Assembly: GCA_031551755.1 (NCBI GenBank)
Contig: JAVBNE010000002.1
Location: 47,925 to 111,924 of the forward strand
Reading direction: 5' to 3'
DNA from: JAVBMU01 sp031551755
Lineage (GTDB): Bacteria > Actinomycetota > Actinomycetes > Actinomycetales > Cellulomonadaceae
DNA: 64,000 bases
The position numbers were made by a program, and so were the translations under genes. Shown here piece by piece: positions 54,740-63,867 of this stretch (its first letter is position 1; every line of letters starts with the position of its first letter). The notes under the pieces are model-generated. The model saw only the letters and a list, made by a program, of their open reading frames with translations, did not search any database and was not told the origin of the DNA.

Positions 54740-56001
54740 CCGGCACACCGGTCGCGCTGGTCGTTGCCATCGCGGCAGTGGCTTTGGGGCTCTCAGTGCT
54801 GCTCGCGGCGGCGGAGGCGGCGGTCCTCGGAGTGACACGCACCGCGGTGACGGACCGCATCGACCCCCGAGAGCCCGCCCGGAATCGGGTACTGGCGCTC
54901 ATCGCCGATCCGCTCCAGACTCGCGCGGCCTTGCGATGTGTGCGGATCGTGGCCGAGGTGGTGGTGACAGTCAGCGCGGTCCTGGTCGTTGCGCAGTGGC
55001 TGGAGGAGTGGTGGCAGCTGCTGATCCTGGCCCTGATCGGTGGATTGCTGATCGCCGTGCTCGCGGTCCGGGTGGGCCGCTGGTCGCTTGGGCGACGCTA
55101 TCCGGTGCCGTTTCTCCGGATCCTGTCGGTGCCGTTGACCCTGCTGGTCAAGGCGGTTTCCTGGCTCGTGCCGGTACAGCGGGCCGACGGCGACTCGGAG
55201 CGCGATCTGCAGCACATGGTCGAGCGGGTCAACGACTCCGGGGTCATTGAGGAGGAGGAGCGCGAGCTTATTCGTTCGGTCTTCGAACTGGGCAGTACCC
55301 TGACCCGTGAGGTGATGGTGCCCCGCACTGACATGATCACCGTCGCGCGTGATGTTCCGCTGCGGAAGGTGCTGTCGCTCTTTTTGCGTTCGGGGTTCTC
55401 CCGTATCCCGGTGACCGGGACCTCCACGGATGACCTCGTCGGGGTGGTCTTCTTCAAGGATGTCGTACGCATCATGGATGCCGACCCGACGACCACTCGC
55501 CGGGTGGCCGACCTCGCCCGGCCGACGCTCTTCGTGCCCGAGTCAAAACCGGTGGACGACCTGCTCCGCGCGCTGCAGTCCTCCACCTCCCATATGGCGA
55601 TGGTCGTCGACGAGTACGGGGGGATTGCGGGCCTGGTGACCATCGAAGACGCCCTGGAGGAGATCGTCGGCGAACTCACCGACGAGCACGATCGCCCCGA
55701 GCCCGAGGCGGAGCCGCTCGGCGACGGCACGTTCCGGGTGCCGGCCCGCCTGGGCCTGGACGAGTTGGGCGAACTCTTCGAGATGTCGGTGCAGGACGAC
55801 GATGTCGACACTGCGGGCGGCCTGCTGGCCAAGGCGCTCGGTAAAGTGCCCTTGCCCGGGTCGGCCGGCGAGATCCACGGTCTGCGGTTGGTGGCCGAGT
55901 CCGCCCAGGGTCGACGCAAACAGCTCGCCACCCTGGTGGTTTCGTTGGCACCCTTGACCGAGAAGGCCGACCTGGCGTCGGCCGATCACGCGGACGACTA
56001 A
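54736..56001 (+). CDS. CBS-domain membrane protein (hemolysin/CorC family)
   Basis: 421 residues: a DUF21/CNNM-type membrane part (about 1-150, three to four helices), a pair of CBS domains (about 200-320; MVPRTDMITVARDVPLRKVLSLFLRSGFSRIPVTGTSTDDLVGVVFFKDVVRIM and TSHMAMVVDEYGGIAGLVTIEDALEEIVGEL), and a CorC_HlyC domain at the end. Family members are linked to magnesium or cobalt export and were once called hemolysins. ATG start overlaps ybeY. Confidence 0.93.
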   Translation: MTGTPVALVVAIAAVALGLSVLLAAAEAAVLGVTRTAVTDRIDPREPARNRVLALIADPLQTRAALRCVRIVAEVVVTVSAVLVVAQWLEEWWQLLILALIGGLLIAVLAVRVGRWSLGRRYPVPFLRILSVPLTLLVKAVSWLVPVQRADGDSERDLQHMVERVNDSGVIEEEERELIRSVFELGSTLTREVMVPRTDMITVARDVPLRKVLSLFLRSGFSRIPVTGTSTDDLVGVVFFKDVVRIMDADPTTTRRVADLARPTLFVPESKPVDDLLRALQSSTSHMAMVVDEYGGIAGLVTIEDALEEIVGELTDEHDRPEPEAEPLGDGTFRVPARLGLDELGELFEMSVQDDDVDTAGGLLAKALGKVPLPGSAGEIHGLRLVAESAQGRRKQLATLVVSLAPLTEKADLASADHADD

Positions 56002-56010
56002 GGACACTTT

Positions 56011-56961
56011 GTGAACCGTTCCACCACCCCCACGGAGTCGGCGACGGCGCATCGTTCGGGGTTTGCCTGCCTGATCGGCCGCCCCAATGCCGGGAAATCC
56101 ACGCTCACGAACGCGTTGGTCGGGCAGAAGGTCGCCATCACCTCGGGCCGTCCGCAGACCACCCGGCACGCCATCAGGGGAATCGTGCACCGGCCTGATG
56201 CCCAGCTCGTCCTGGTGGACACCCCTGGGCTGCACCGGCCGCGCACGCTCCTGGGCGAACGGCTCAACGATCTGGTGCGGACGACGTTAACCGAGGTCGA
56301 TGTGGTCGGGTTCTGCCTGCCAGCCGACCAGCCAGTGGGGCCTGGCGACCGGTACATCGCGAATGAGCTGCGTGAGTTGTTGCCGGGGCGCACGCCGGTG
56401 GTGGCGGTGGTCACCAAGGCGGACCTGGTCGGCCCGGAGGCGATCGCCGCCCAGCTGTTGGCGGCTCAGGAGCTGGGGGACTGGGCGGATATCGTCCCGG
56501 TTTCCGCCGCAAGCGGCTACCAGGTCCAGACGGTGGCCGACGTCCTGGTGGGCCACCTGCCTCAGGGTCCGGAGTTGTACCCCGCAGGCGAGCTGACGGA
56601 TGAACCGGAGGCGGTGATGGTGGCAGAGCTGGTGCGGGAGGCCGCGCTCGAAGGTGTCCGGGATGAGTTACCGCATTCGCTTGCCGTCGTGGTCGAGGAG
56701 ATGATTCCTCGCGAGGGTTCCGGGGATCCTGAGAACGGGCGCCCACCATTGATCGATGTGCGGGTCAATCTCTTCGTGGAACGTGACAGTCAGAAGGCGA
56801 TCATCATCGGTCGCAAAGGCGCTCGATTGCGTGAAGTCGGTACACAGGCGCGAAAAGGGATCGAGGCGCTTCTGGGTGCACGGGTCTACCTCGACCTGCA
56901 TGTGAAGGTCGCCAAGGACTGGCAACGAGATCCAAAACAGCTTCGCCGACTTGGCTTCTGA
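56011..56961 (+). CDS. era: Ribosome-assembly GTPase Era
   Basis: 316 residues. P-loop GRPNAGKST at 23-31, ITSGRPQTTRHAIRGIVH (switch I), DTPGLHRPR (G3), TKAD (G4), VSAASGYQVQTV (G5), and a C-terminal KH domain (VNLFVERDSQKAIIIGRKGARLREVGTQARKGIEALLGARVYLDLHVKVAKDWQRDPKQLRRLGF). It binds the 3' end of 16S rRNA and helps 30S assembly. GTG start with AAGGA 7 nt upstream, 9 bp after the CBS gene. Confidence 0.97.
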   Translation: MNRSTTPTESATAHRSGFACLIGRPNAGKSTLTNALVGQKVAITSGRPQTTRHAIRGIVHRPDAQLVLVDTPGLHRPRTLLGERLNDLVRTTLTEVDVVGFCLPADQPVGPGDRYIANELRELLPGRTPVVAVVTKADLVGPEAIAAQLLAAQELGDWADIVPVSAASGYQVQTVADVLVGHLPQGPELYPAGELTDEPEAVMVAELVREAALEGVRDELPHSLAVVVEEMIPREGSGDPENGRPPLIDVRVNLFVERDSQKAIIIGRKGARLREVGTQARKGIEALLGARVYLDLHVKVAKDWQRDPKQLRRLGF

Positions 56962-56972
56962 GGGGCGCCGAC

Positions 56973-56978
56973 TAAGAT
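56973..56978 (+). promoter_or_regulatory. -10 box TAAGAT of leaderless alpha/beta hydrolase gene
   Basis: TAAGAT ends 6 nt before the GTG at 56985; TTGGCT at 56951-56956 may be the -35 (spacer 16). Confidence 0.55.
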
Positions 56979-56984
56979 ATCTCG

Positions 56985-58547
56985 GTGATCTTCAGGACGG
57001 TGGCCACCAGCGCGGCCCTTGCGATCGGGTTGGCCGTCGTCGGGGCCGTCGCCGGTCCGCAATGGGATCCCGAGCCGATCGCCGAGCACATCGTGCCGGC
57101 GACCGCCGACACCACGATCGGCGGTCAGCCGGCTGGCGGCGCCGCTCCCGTCGGCACGTACCCGGTCCACGAGACAATCGTGACCATTCCGCTGGACGGC
57201 GCGACCGTGGAGGGCACCCTGCGGATACCCGAGGGAGTCACCGTACCTGCACCGGCGATGGTTTTCGTCCACGGCGCAGGGACAGCAGGAGTCGATGCCT
57301 TCTCGGACCTCGCCGAGGCGGTCACCAGCGCCGGGGTCGTCACGTTGGTGCCCGCCAAGCGTATGGATACGTATTCGACCCGCCATCGTGACTACGAGAC
57401 TATGGCCGGCGACTACCAGCGATCGGTCGATCTGCTGCGGGGTCGCCCGGAGGTCGACCCCGATGCTGTCGGTCTCTATGGCGAGTCGGAGGGCACGTGG
57501 ATCGTGCCGATCATGGCGGTGAAGGATCCCCGGATCGCGTTCACGGCGCTGGTCTCCGCCCCGGTCGTGCCACCGCGCGAGCAGGCCGCTTTCGCCGTCG
57601 ACAGCTACTTGCGCAACACCGATGTTCCGCACGGTGTTTTCCGGGCGATCCCGCGAGCTGTGGGCATGGCGATACCTGGTGGTGGTTTCGAATATGCGGA
57701 CTTCGACGTCAAACCCTGGCTGGCCCAGCTCGACTGCCCTGTGCTTGTCGTCTTCGGAACCGCTGATCCGTCGATGCCCGTGGAACAGGGTGTGGACGAG
57801 ATCATTGAAGAGACCGCCAAGGGCGGCAACCGTGCGGTGACCGCGCGCTACTACGAGGGTGCGAACCACGGCATCAAGATCGAGGGCGTGCTGGTTCCGG
57901 ACTTCTTGCGGGACCTGTCCGCATGGGTCACCTCGCTGCCGACGAGCGCCACCGCAGCACCGCAGATCGCAGGCGACACCCCGAACCAGCAGTATCTGGC
58001 GGCCCCGGTGCCGAGCCCTCGGTGGTTGGGCAACGGTGATCTCCTGGTGGGGCTCCTGATCGTGGGCGCCGTCCTGCTGATCATCGGTCCGGTGCTGTGG
58101 GCGGGTGCGAGCGGGTGGAACCGGATCCGGGGTCGCGGGTGGTCAGTGGGCAGCATCGCCCGCCGGTTGCGGTGGCCCTTGGTCGGTCTCGCCCTCGGGT
58201 CGATCGGTACGGCGATCGCGCTCATCGTCTATCTGGTCGCGGTCGCGCGGCTGGCTCTCGACTATGAGAAGGACGCCTGGGTGGTCCAGGGTGGCTGGGT
58301 CGCGGTTCGGCTGATCGGGTTGGCGACCGTGGTGGCGGGGGCGCTGATCCTCAATCGTCGCGGGGAGATCCGCGCGATGCGCAAGGCCGCCACGTCCCGC
58401 CTCGACGTCCCTTCGGAGACGGCGGCGTTGGCGCCGACGGTCGTCTCCGGGTGGGCGCCGACGGTCACTTGGTGGAGCGCCTTGACGGGGTCGACGATCC
58501 TGCTGGTGATTTTGGCATATTGGGGTGTCTACCAACTCGGCATCTGA
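56985..58547 (+). CDS. Alpha/beta hydrolase with C-terminal membrane helices
   Basis: 520 residues. An N-terminal signal or anchor (IFRTVATSAALAIGLAVVGAVAG), then a dienelactone-hydrolase-like domain: FVHGAGTAGVDAF (oxyanion turn), nucleophile Ser in YGESEGTW (near 167), LDCPVLVVFGTADPSMPVEQGVDEI (acid), YEGANHGIKIEG (His near 298). About four more helices follow from residue 345. An extracytoplasmic esterase or peptidase acting on lipids or peptides is likely; the substrate is unknown. It lies 23 bp after era but has its own leaderless promoter. Confidence 0.85.
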   Translation: MIFRTVATSAALAIGLAVVGAVAGPQWDPEPIAEHIVPATADTTIGGQPAGGAAPVGTYPVHETIVTIPLDGATVEGTLRIPEGVTVPAPAMVFVHGAGTAGVDAFSDLAEAVTSAGVVTLVPAKRMDTYSTRHRDYETMAGDYQRSVDLLRGRPEVDPDAVGLYGESEGTWIVPIMAVKDPRIAFTALVSAPVVPPREQAAFAVDSYLRNTDVPHGVFRAIPRAVGMAIPGGGFEYADFDVKPWLAQLDCPVLVVFGTADPSMPVEQGVDEIIEETAKGGNRAVTARYYEGANHGIKIEGVLVPDFLRDLSAWVTSLPTSATAAPQIAGDTPNQQYLAAPVPSPRWLGNGDLLVGLLIVGAVLLIIGPVLWAGASGWNRIRGRGWSVGSIARRLRWPLVGLALGSIGTAIALIVYLVAVARLALDYEKDAWVVQGGWVAVRLIGLATVVAGALILNRRGEIRAMRKAATSRLDVPSETAALAPTVVSGWAPTVTWWSALTGSTILLVILAYWGVYQLGI

Positions 58548-58644
58548 TGCTGTCCGGTCCTCGACGGGCCGGGTTTCGGGGCTCCAGTTCTCTCTTCGGG
58601 GTGCACGCTGCGGGTGTTGTCGGGCAGGCGTACCTCAGCGGGAC

Positions 58645-58650
58645 TAGCCT
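58645..58650 (+). promoter_or_regulatory. -10 box TAGCCT of leaderless propeller gene
   Basis: TAGCCT ends 6 nt before the ATG at 58657. Confidence 0.5.
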
Positions 58651-58656
58651 CGATGA

Positions 58657-60105
58657 ATGGCTTCGCGCCACGACCGGTCCCGTCTGCTGGAGTTCATCGA
58701 TGAACCGCCCGACGAACCCGCGGAACAGGCCGGATCTCAAAAGACGGCCGGGGGGTCGGCGGCGGTGTCGCCCCCGGGTACCCGCCCGCGCTGGAGGCGC
58801 CTCGCGATGGTCGCAGGCGTTGTCGCGGTGGTCGTTTCGGGGTTGGTTGTCGTCGATGTTGTGGCGGACCGGCAGCGGACCGCGCGCATCCTCGCGCAGC
58901 CGGGTGGGATCCACGCGATCACGACCAGTCCGAAGGTGATCTGGGAGCGTCCGTTGGAGTCGGCCATGGTGGCGACCGTGGGCGGGTTGGCGGTTGTGTC
59001 GTGGGGCGACCGCCTTGCTGCGATCGACCCGGCTGACGGGTCGGTGGCATGGTCTGCGGGTCCCCTCGGTGGACAGACCGACTGTGCGCCGTCGGCCGAT
59101 GCCGAACCGATCCGGAGTTCCACCCTGGTTTGTGTCACCACCCCGAAGCCGGGGGCCGAGTCGGTAGCGTTGACCCCGCGACCCCATGTGGTGCGGGTCT
59201 TCGGGGCGGACGGTGCGGTGGCCTCACGCCGCACGATCACCGCAGAGGTGGTGGTGGCGGTCTCGGATCACGAGGTTGCGCAGGCGACACCAGGGGTCAG
59301 CGGAGCGACCGTCCGGGTCGAGGACGCGACCAGTGGCGAGCTGCGCTGGCTCCGCCGCGTCGAACGCGCACCGGTCGACCGGTCCTGGACCGTCGACGAG
59401 AATGGCGATCTCATCTCGCCTCCGTTCGCGGTGTGGACGTGGAACGGTTTCATCATGGTAGGCGGTGGTGGGCTAACGGCAGCCTTCGACGAGGCTGGTG
59501 GGCCGGTCAGTCCGGCCGAGGACGCGGCTGTCGTGGTGCGGTTGGGCGACGGGATGAGCTTGCGGAAATCGACCCCAGCCGAGGACTCCGTCACGGAGGT
59601 CGTGGGGCAGGACGGCCCCCGGTGGCGGGCGGAGGGCCGAGCTTTGGCGCCGATGGTGACCGATGGCACCACCGAGGACGTTGTGATGATCCAAGAGGGC
59701 GGCTTCACACGGGCGCATGACGCGCGCAGTGGCCGGGTGCGGTGGGGTCGCCTGGAGTCCTCCTACGAGACGGCAGTTGCCCGGGTAGATACTGTGTTGG
59801 TGCTCTCGCGGTCCAGTGGCATCGAGGGCTACGACACACAGACCGGCCGACTGTTGTGGACCCACCATCGCGTGCCGGTGGGCGAACGGCCGTTGACCGA
59901 CGGTGACCGGTTGGTGGTGAGCACGGTGGACCCGGGAGTCCTGGACCCCCACGACACGGTCACGGAGGCGATCGACCTGCTGAACGGCGAGGTGGTGTGG
60001 CGCTACCGCCCGGATGGTGGTGGCATGGCCCTCTTAGGCATCGGCGGTCGGCTGGTCGCGATTGAGTCCCATGGCGATCAGGGGGCCTTGGTGGGTCTGG
60101 GCTGA
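58657..60105 (+). CDS. Membrane-anchored PQQ-type beta-propeller protein
   Basis: 482 residues: cytoplasmic N-terminus (about 45), one helix (MVAGVVAVVVSGLVVVDVVA), then a repeat-rich extracytoplasmic domain with propeller-type blades (AAIDPADGSVAWSAGPLGG, VRVEDATSGELRWLRRV, RAHDARSGRVRWGRLES, EGYDTQTGRLLWTHHRV, AIDLLNGEVVWRYRPDGGGMALLGIGGRLVAI). Each blade repeats a D-x-x-(S/T)-G-x-x-x-W pattern. There is no quinone-binding enzyme motif, so it probably acts as a scaffold or sensor. Substrate unknown. Confidence 0.85.
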   Translation: MASRHDRSRLLEFIDEPPDEPAEQAGSQKTAGGSAAVSPPGTRPRWRRLAMVAGVVAVVVSGLVVVDVVADRQRTARILAQPGGIHAITTSPKVIWERPLESAMVATVGGLAVVSWGDRLAAIDPADGSVAWSAGPLGGQTDCAPSADAEPIRSSTLVCVTTPKPGAESVALTPRPHVVRVFGADGAVASRRTITAEVVVAVSDHEVAQATPGVSGATVRVEDATSGELRWLRRVERAPVDRSWTVDENGDLISPPFAVWTWNGFIMVGGGGLTAAFDEAGGPVSPAEDAAVVVRLGDGMSLRKSTPAEDSVTEVVGQDGPRWRAEGRALAPMVTDGTTEDVVMIQEGGFTRAHDARSGRVRWGRLESSYETAVARVDTVLVLSRSSGIEGYDTQTGRLLWTHHRVPVGERPLTDGDRLVVSTVDPGVLDPHDTVTEAIDLLNGEVVWRYRPDGGGMALLGIGGRLVAIESHGDQGALVGLG

Positions 60106-60150
60106 TGTTTGCTGGGATATCACGACTTCATACGATTCAAGGAGTGGCAT

Positions 60151-61695
60151 ATGACCTTCAGTGATCCGGCGGTGCCGGTGACCCAAGCCGATCCGGGAGT
60201 TCAGCCCGGCCAGCCGGCGACGGCGGTTGCCGATGTGGAGCTCTCGTCACCGGTGGTGGGTATGCCGGTGAGCGACTTCGTCCGCGACGGTGTCGCCCTT
60301 CTGCTGTTGGCGTTGAGCCTCGGCCTGCATTGGGACATCAGGCACAACGTCACCGGTCTGCCCTGGGTGATCGCGGTCACCGCCGTCGCCGCACTCGCGC
60401 TGACCCTGCCCTATGCGGCGCGGGCGGGGCTGCTGCCCACCGCCTGGTCGGTGGGCAGCACCCGCCGTGCCCGGCTGATCGCGGCCCTGCCCTACGTGGT
60501 GCTCGTCCTCGTCTACCTGGTGATCGACGCGGTGGCCGGCGACGTCTTCAGCGACGACGGCGGTTTGGGAGCCGGGATGGCCCTGGGATTGGCCGCGGCC
60601 GTCCTGGTCGCCCAACCCCGGCAATGCGAACTCGGCCCCCGCGAGGCTGAGGCGAAAACGGGGATGGCGTGGCGTGCTGCGGTGTTGGCGACCGCGGGTC
60701 TGTTCGCAGTGGTGGTACTGGTGTCGATCGTGCTGACCTTCACGAACGATGGCGGGCTGGGGGGCAACTGGACGGCCACCTTTGTGCTGAGTGGGATCGC
60801 CGCGCTGGCGATCGTGGGGCTTCCCGTGGTCGGGATGGCGATGGGCCAGGAGTCCGGCCGGCTGTTGATGGTGGCCTTGGGCTCCACGGTGGCAGTGGCT
60901 TTCGCCGTCCGGGTCGCTGGCAACCATGTCGAGTCCATGCAGGCAGGAATCGCCGGACTCGTGCTGGTGCCGGCGCTGGGAGCGATGGCGGCCGCGCCCG
61001 CTGTCCGGGGGATTAGCGCCGACCGTCCGGCGGCAGAAGTGTGGCCGAAGGTTGCCGGGTGGGCACTCTTCGGTGCGACGGTTGCGGCCGCCACCGTTGC
61101 GATCGTCGATCTGCTCCGGGTGACCGACGGTGCTGAGGCTGCTGAGTGGGTCACGGGGATGATCCTGGGCATCAGCGCTGCCGGTCTGGCAGTGTGGGCC
61201 GCCATGGTTGCGCGCAGCAGCCGGACGGTGGCGGTGTGGATCGCTGTCCTGGTGGCTGTGTTGGGGGTAGTGGTCCTCGTGGATGAGGTGGTTCGAGCCG
61301 GCATCGGCATCCTGCTGATGTCGATCTGGATCGGTCTTGCGGTCACCTCCGTCGTCGCGTTGACCGTTCCCCGCCAGGTCCGTGCCCAGGCCGCCGCCGT
61401 AGCGGCCGCCAACCCGGCCTACCGGCCGACACGTGCCTATGTGTGGGAGCCGCCCGCGGTGGCACCACTCCAGCTTCCCGTGCCCGTACCGCCGCCCGCG
61501 CCGGGTACCGGCTTTACCCCGGAGCAGGCGGCCAACCCGGCCACCCCGCTGGAGGTGCTGGCGCAGATCGCCGCCGACGCTCCGCATCTGCGACCGCAGA
61601 TAGCGGCGAATCCGTCGACCTACCCGGCGCTGCTGGAGTGGCTGGGGAACCTGCAGGACCCGGCCGTCGACGCGGCGTTGCGCTCGCGGCGGTGA
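60151..61695 (+). CDS. Polytopic membrane protein with leucine-variant-repeat tail
   Basis: About 514 residues. A Pro-rich N-terminus of about 45, eight to ten helices, and a C-terminal cytoplasmic part: a Pro-rich linker and ANPATPLEVLAQIAADAPHLRPQIAANPSTYPALLEWLGN, which matches the leucine-rich-variant repeats seen in actinobacterial secretion and regulatory proteins. Function unknown. ATG 60151 with AAGGAG 6 nt upstream is clear; the open frame starts at 60109 but lacks a site. Confidence 0.82.
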   Translation: MTFSDPAVPVTQADPGVQPGQPATAVADVELSSPVVGMPVSDFVRDGVALLLLALSLGLHWDIRHNVTGLPWVIAVTAVAALALTLPYAARAGLLPTAWSVGSTRRARLIAALPYVVLVLVYLVIDAVAGDVFSDDGGLGAGMALGLAAAVLVAQPRQCELGPREAEAKTGMAWRAAVLATAGLFAVVVLVSIVLTFTNDGGLGGNWTATFVLSGIAALAIVGLPVVGMAMGQESGRLLMVALGSTVAVAFAVRVAGNHVESMQAGIAGLVLVPALGAMAAAPAVRGISADRPAAEVWPKVAGWALFGATVAAATVAIVDLLRVTDGAEAAEWVTGMILGISAAGLAVWAAMVARSSRTVAVWIAVLVAVLGVVVLVDEVVRAGIGILLMSIWIGLAVTSVVALTVPRQVRAQAAAVAAANPAYRPTRAYVWEPPAVAPLQLPVPVPPPAPGTGFTPEQAANPATPLEVLAQIAADAPHLRPQIAANPSTYPALLEWLGNLQDPAVDAALRSRR

Positions 61696-61875
61696 TCGCG
61701 GCCGAGAGGCGTTGAGCCCAGCGGCGACGAGTGAGCCGGTGACCGGAAGCGGTCACCGGCTCGCTTGCGTCTCGTGGTTGCGCTGGGTCGAGGGATGTCG
61801 CGCTGGGTCCCGCCCCGGTGCTGGCCAACCACGAGCCCTGAGGTGTCCGGTATGCGGACGGTGGCGCGTGGCGTG

Positions 61876-61881
61876 TAGAGT
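61876..61881 (+). promoter_or_regulatory. -10 box TAGAGT of the leuA leader
   Basis: TAGAGT ends 6 nt before the GTG of the leader peptide, so the transcript is expected to start at the leader's own start codon. Confidence 0.6.
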
Positions 61882-61887
61882 GGCTAC

Positions 61888-61935
61888 GTGCACTTCGAGC
61901 ACCTCCTCCTTCGCTGCCGCGCCGAGGCTTTCTAG
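61888..61935 (+). CDS. Leucine-rich leader peptide of leuA
   Basis: GTG-started 15-residue frame MHFEHLLLRCRAEAF ending in TAG. It holds three consecutive leucine codons (CTC CTC CTT at 61903-61911). It lies 67 bp before leuA and just before two competing hairpins. This is the layout of a leucine attenuator: a ribosome stalled at the Leu codons changes which hairpin forms. Its start is predicted to be leaderless. Not a stable protein. Confidence 0.75.
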   Translation: MHFEHLLLRCRAEAF

Positions 61936-61975
61936 CCGGTCCCTCGTCGCGGTGGTTGGTGTGCCGGCTTCCACC
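61934..61975 (+). promoter_or_regulatory. Competing hairpins of the leuA attenuator
   Basis: Stem A pairs AGCCGG (61934-61939) with CCGGCT (61964-61969). Stem B pairs GGTGG (61951-61955) with CCACC (61971-61975). The left arm of B lies in the loop of A and its right arm lies outside A, so they cannot both form as simple hairpins. There is no U-run, so the control may be of translation or of a Rho-type stop. Confidence 0.55.
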
Positions 61976-62002
61976 ATCCGAACCCCCTCGAAGGAACCCG
62001 CG

Positions 62003-63769
62003 ATGACCACGAAGAGCCCCGCCACGTACGCCAACCCCCAACAGGCGTCGGGCATGCCGATCCACAAATACGTACCCTTTGCCGAGCAGTTCAACGTTTC
62101 CCTGCCTGATCGCACCTGGCCGGATAAGCGCATCGACGTGGCTCCCCGGTGGTGCGCCGTCGATCTGCGAGACGGCAACCAGGCACTGATCGAGCCGATG
62201 AACCCGGAGCGCAAGCTGCGGATGTTCGAGCTGCTCGTGCAGATGGGCTACAAGGAGATCGAGGTCGGCTTTCCCTCAGCCTCGCAGACAGACTTCGACT
62301 TCGTCCGGATGCTGATCGAGGAGAACAGGATCCCCGACGACGTCGTGATCCAGGTGCTGACCCAGTGCCGCGAGCACCTGATCGCCCGGACCTATGAGGC
62401 AATCCGGGGGGCGAAGCAGGCGATCGTGCACCTGTACAACTCCACGTCCGCGCTTCAGCGTGACGTGGTCTTCCGCGCCGACGAGGACGGCATCGTGGCG
62501 ATCGCCGTCGAGGGCGCGAAGCTGTGCCGCAAATTTGAGCAGACGATCCCGGAGACGAAGGTCTTCTACGAGTACTCGCCCGAGTCGTATACCGGCACCG
62601 AGCTGGAGTTCGCCGTTCGCGTCTGCAACGAGGTGCTGGAGGTACTCGAACCGACGTCCGACCGCAAGGTCATCATCAACCTGCCGGCGACGGTCGAGAT
62701 GGCGACCCCGAATGTCTACGCGGACTCGATCGAGTGGATGCACCGGCATCTGGCGCACCGGGAGAACGTCGTGATCTCCCTACACCCGCACAATGACCGG
62801 GGGACCGCCGTCGCGGCCGCCGAGCTGGGCTACCAGGCCGGTGCGGACCGTATCGAAGGCTGCCTGTTCGGCAACGGCGAGCGCACGGGCAACGTCTGCC
62901 TGGTCACGCTCGGCATGAACCTGTTCAGTCAGGGGATCGACCCGCAGATCGACTTCTCCGACATCGATCGCATCCGCCGCACCGCCGAGTACTGCAACCA
63001 GCTCTCGGTTCCGGAGCGGCACCCGTACGCCGGCGACCTGGTGTTCACGGCCTTCTCCGGGTCCCACCAGGACGCGATCAAGAAGGGCTTGGACGCGATG
63101 GAGGCTGAGGCCGAGGCGGCAGGCAAGGAAGTCGACGACCTGGTCTGGGGCGTGCCGTACCTGCCGATCGACCCGAAGGATGTGGGCCGGTCGTACGAGG
63201 CGGTCATCCGGGTCAACTCGCAGTCCGGCAAAGGTGGCATCTCCTACCTGTTGCGGGCCGAACGTCACCTGGATCTGCCGCGACGGTTGCAGATCGAGTT
63301 CTCCCGGGTTGTGCAGACGCATACCGACGCGGAGGGCACGGAGGTCACAGGCGACGACATCTGGCGGATCTTCGCCGATGAGTACCTGCCGGTTGAACCT
63401 GATTCCGGGTTGAAGCCGTGGGGCCGCCTGAAGCTGCGCGGCATCCGGACGACCTCGGGTGAGGACGGCCCGGATACGTTGAGCGTCGATGTGCTGGACC
63501 AGGGGGAGTCGCGAACCTTGACCGGCACCGGCAACGGCCCGGTGGCGGCTTTCGTGGATGCGATCCGGCAGGTCGGCGCTGAGGTGAGCGTGCTTGATTA
63601 TGCCGAACACGCCCTGTCTGAGGGCGGTGACGCGACCGCGGCGGCTTACGTCGAGTGCCAGGTCGGCGACTCGGTGCTTTGGGGCGTGGGCATCGATCCC
63701 TCGATCACGACGGCGTCGTTGAAGGCGATCGTCTCCGCCCTCAACCGGGCGGGCCGGGCGGCCGCCTGA
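62003..63769 (+). CDS. leuA: 2-isopropylmalate synthase
   Basis: 588 residues. Catalytic domain: RWCAVDLRDGNQALIEPMNPERKLRMFELLVQMGYKEIEVGFPSASQTDFDF, then LSLHPHNDRGTAVAAAELGYQAGADRIEGCLFGNGERTGN (HxH metal site in ISLHPHNDRG), then the C-terminal regulatory domain (VSVDVLDQGESRTLTGTGNGPVAAFVDAIRQVG) that binds leucine. It condenses acetyl-CoA with 2-oxoisovalerate, the first step to leucine. ATG 62003 with AAGGAA 7 nt upstream. The frame is open further up to 61712, over the leader, but is not protein there. Confidence 0.97.
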   Translation: MTTKSPATYANPQQASGMPIHKYVPFAEQFNVSLPDRTWPDKRIDVAPRWCAVDLRDGNQALIEPMNPERKLRMFELLVQMGYKEIEVGFPSASQTDFDFVRMLIEENRIPDDVVIQVLTQCREHLIARTYEAIRGAKQAIVHLYNSTSALQRDVVFRADEDGIVAIAVEGAKLCRKFEQTIPETKVFYEYSPESYTGTELEFAVRVCNEVLEVLEPTSDRKVIINLPATVEMATPNVYADSIEWMHRHLAHRENVVISLHPHNDRGTAVAAAELGYQAGADRIEGCLFGNGERTGNVCLVTLGMNLFSQGIDPQIDFSDIDRIRRTAEYCNQLSVPERHPYAGDLVFTAFSGSHQDAIKKGLDAMEAEAEAAGKEVDDLVWGVPYLPIDPKDVGRSYEAVIRVNSQSGKGGISYLLRAERHLDLPRRLQIEFSRVVQTHTDAEGTEVTGDDIWRIFADEYLPVEPDSGLKPWGRLKLRGIRTTSGEDGPDTLSVDVLDQGESRTLTGTGNGPVAAFVDAIRQVGAEVSVLDYAEHALSEGGDATAAAYVECQVGDSVLWGVGIDPSITTASLKAIVSALNRAGRAAA

Positions 63770-63780
63770 GGTTGGCGTAT

Positions 63781-63824
63781 CCGGCGCTGTCCGGGCGCGT
63801 GAAGGCGTGCCCGGACAGCGCCGG
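63781..63824 (+). terminator. Strong terminator hairpin after leuA
   Basis: A perfect 16-bp stem (CCGGCGCTGTCCGGGC and its complement) with a 12-nt loop, 11 bp after the leuA stop. No U-run. Confidence 0.8.
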
Positions 63825-63867
63825 AAGCGCACCTATGCTTCACGGCGGGGGCTCACCGCCGGTGTGT

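Larger units (their letters stand above)
61696..62002. other. Region between membrane protein and leuA: leucine leader and attenuator
   Basis: No protein of normal size. It holds the -10 box at 61876, the leader peptide at 61888-61935, and the competing hairpins at 61934-61975. A short inverted repeat (TCACCGGCTC... around 61735-61765) follows the previous gene and may end its transcript. Confidence 0.6.
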
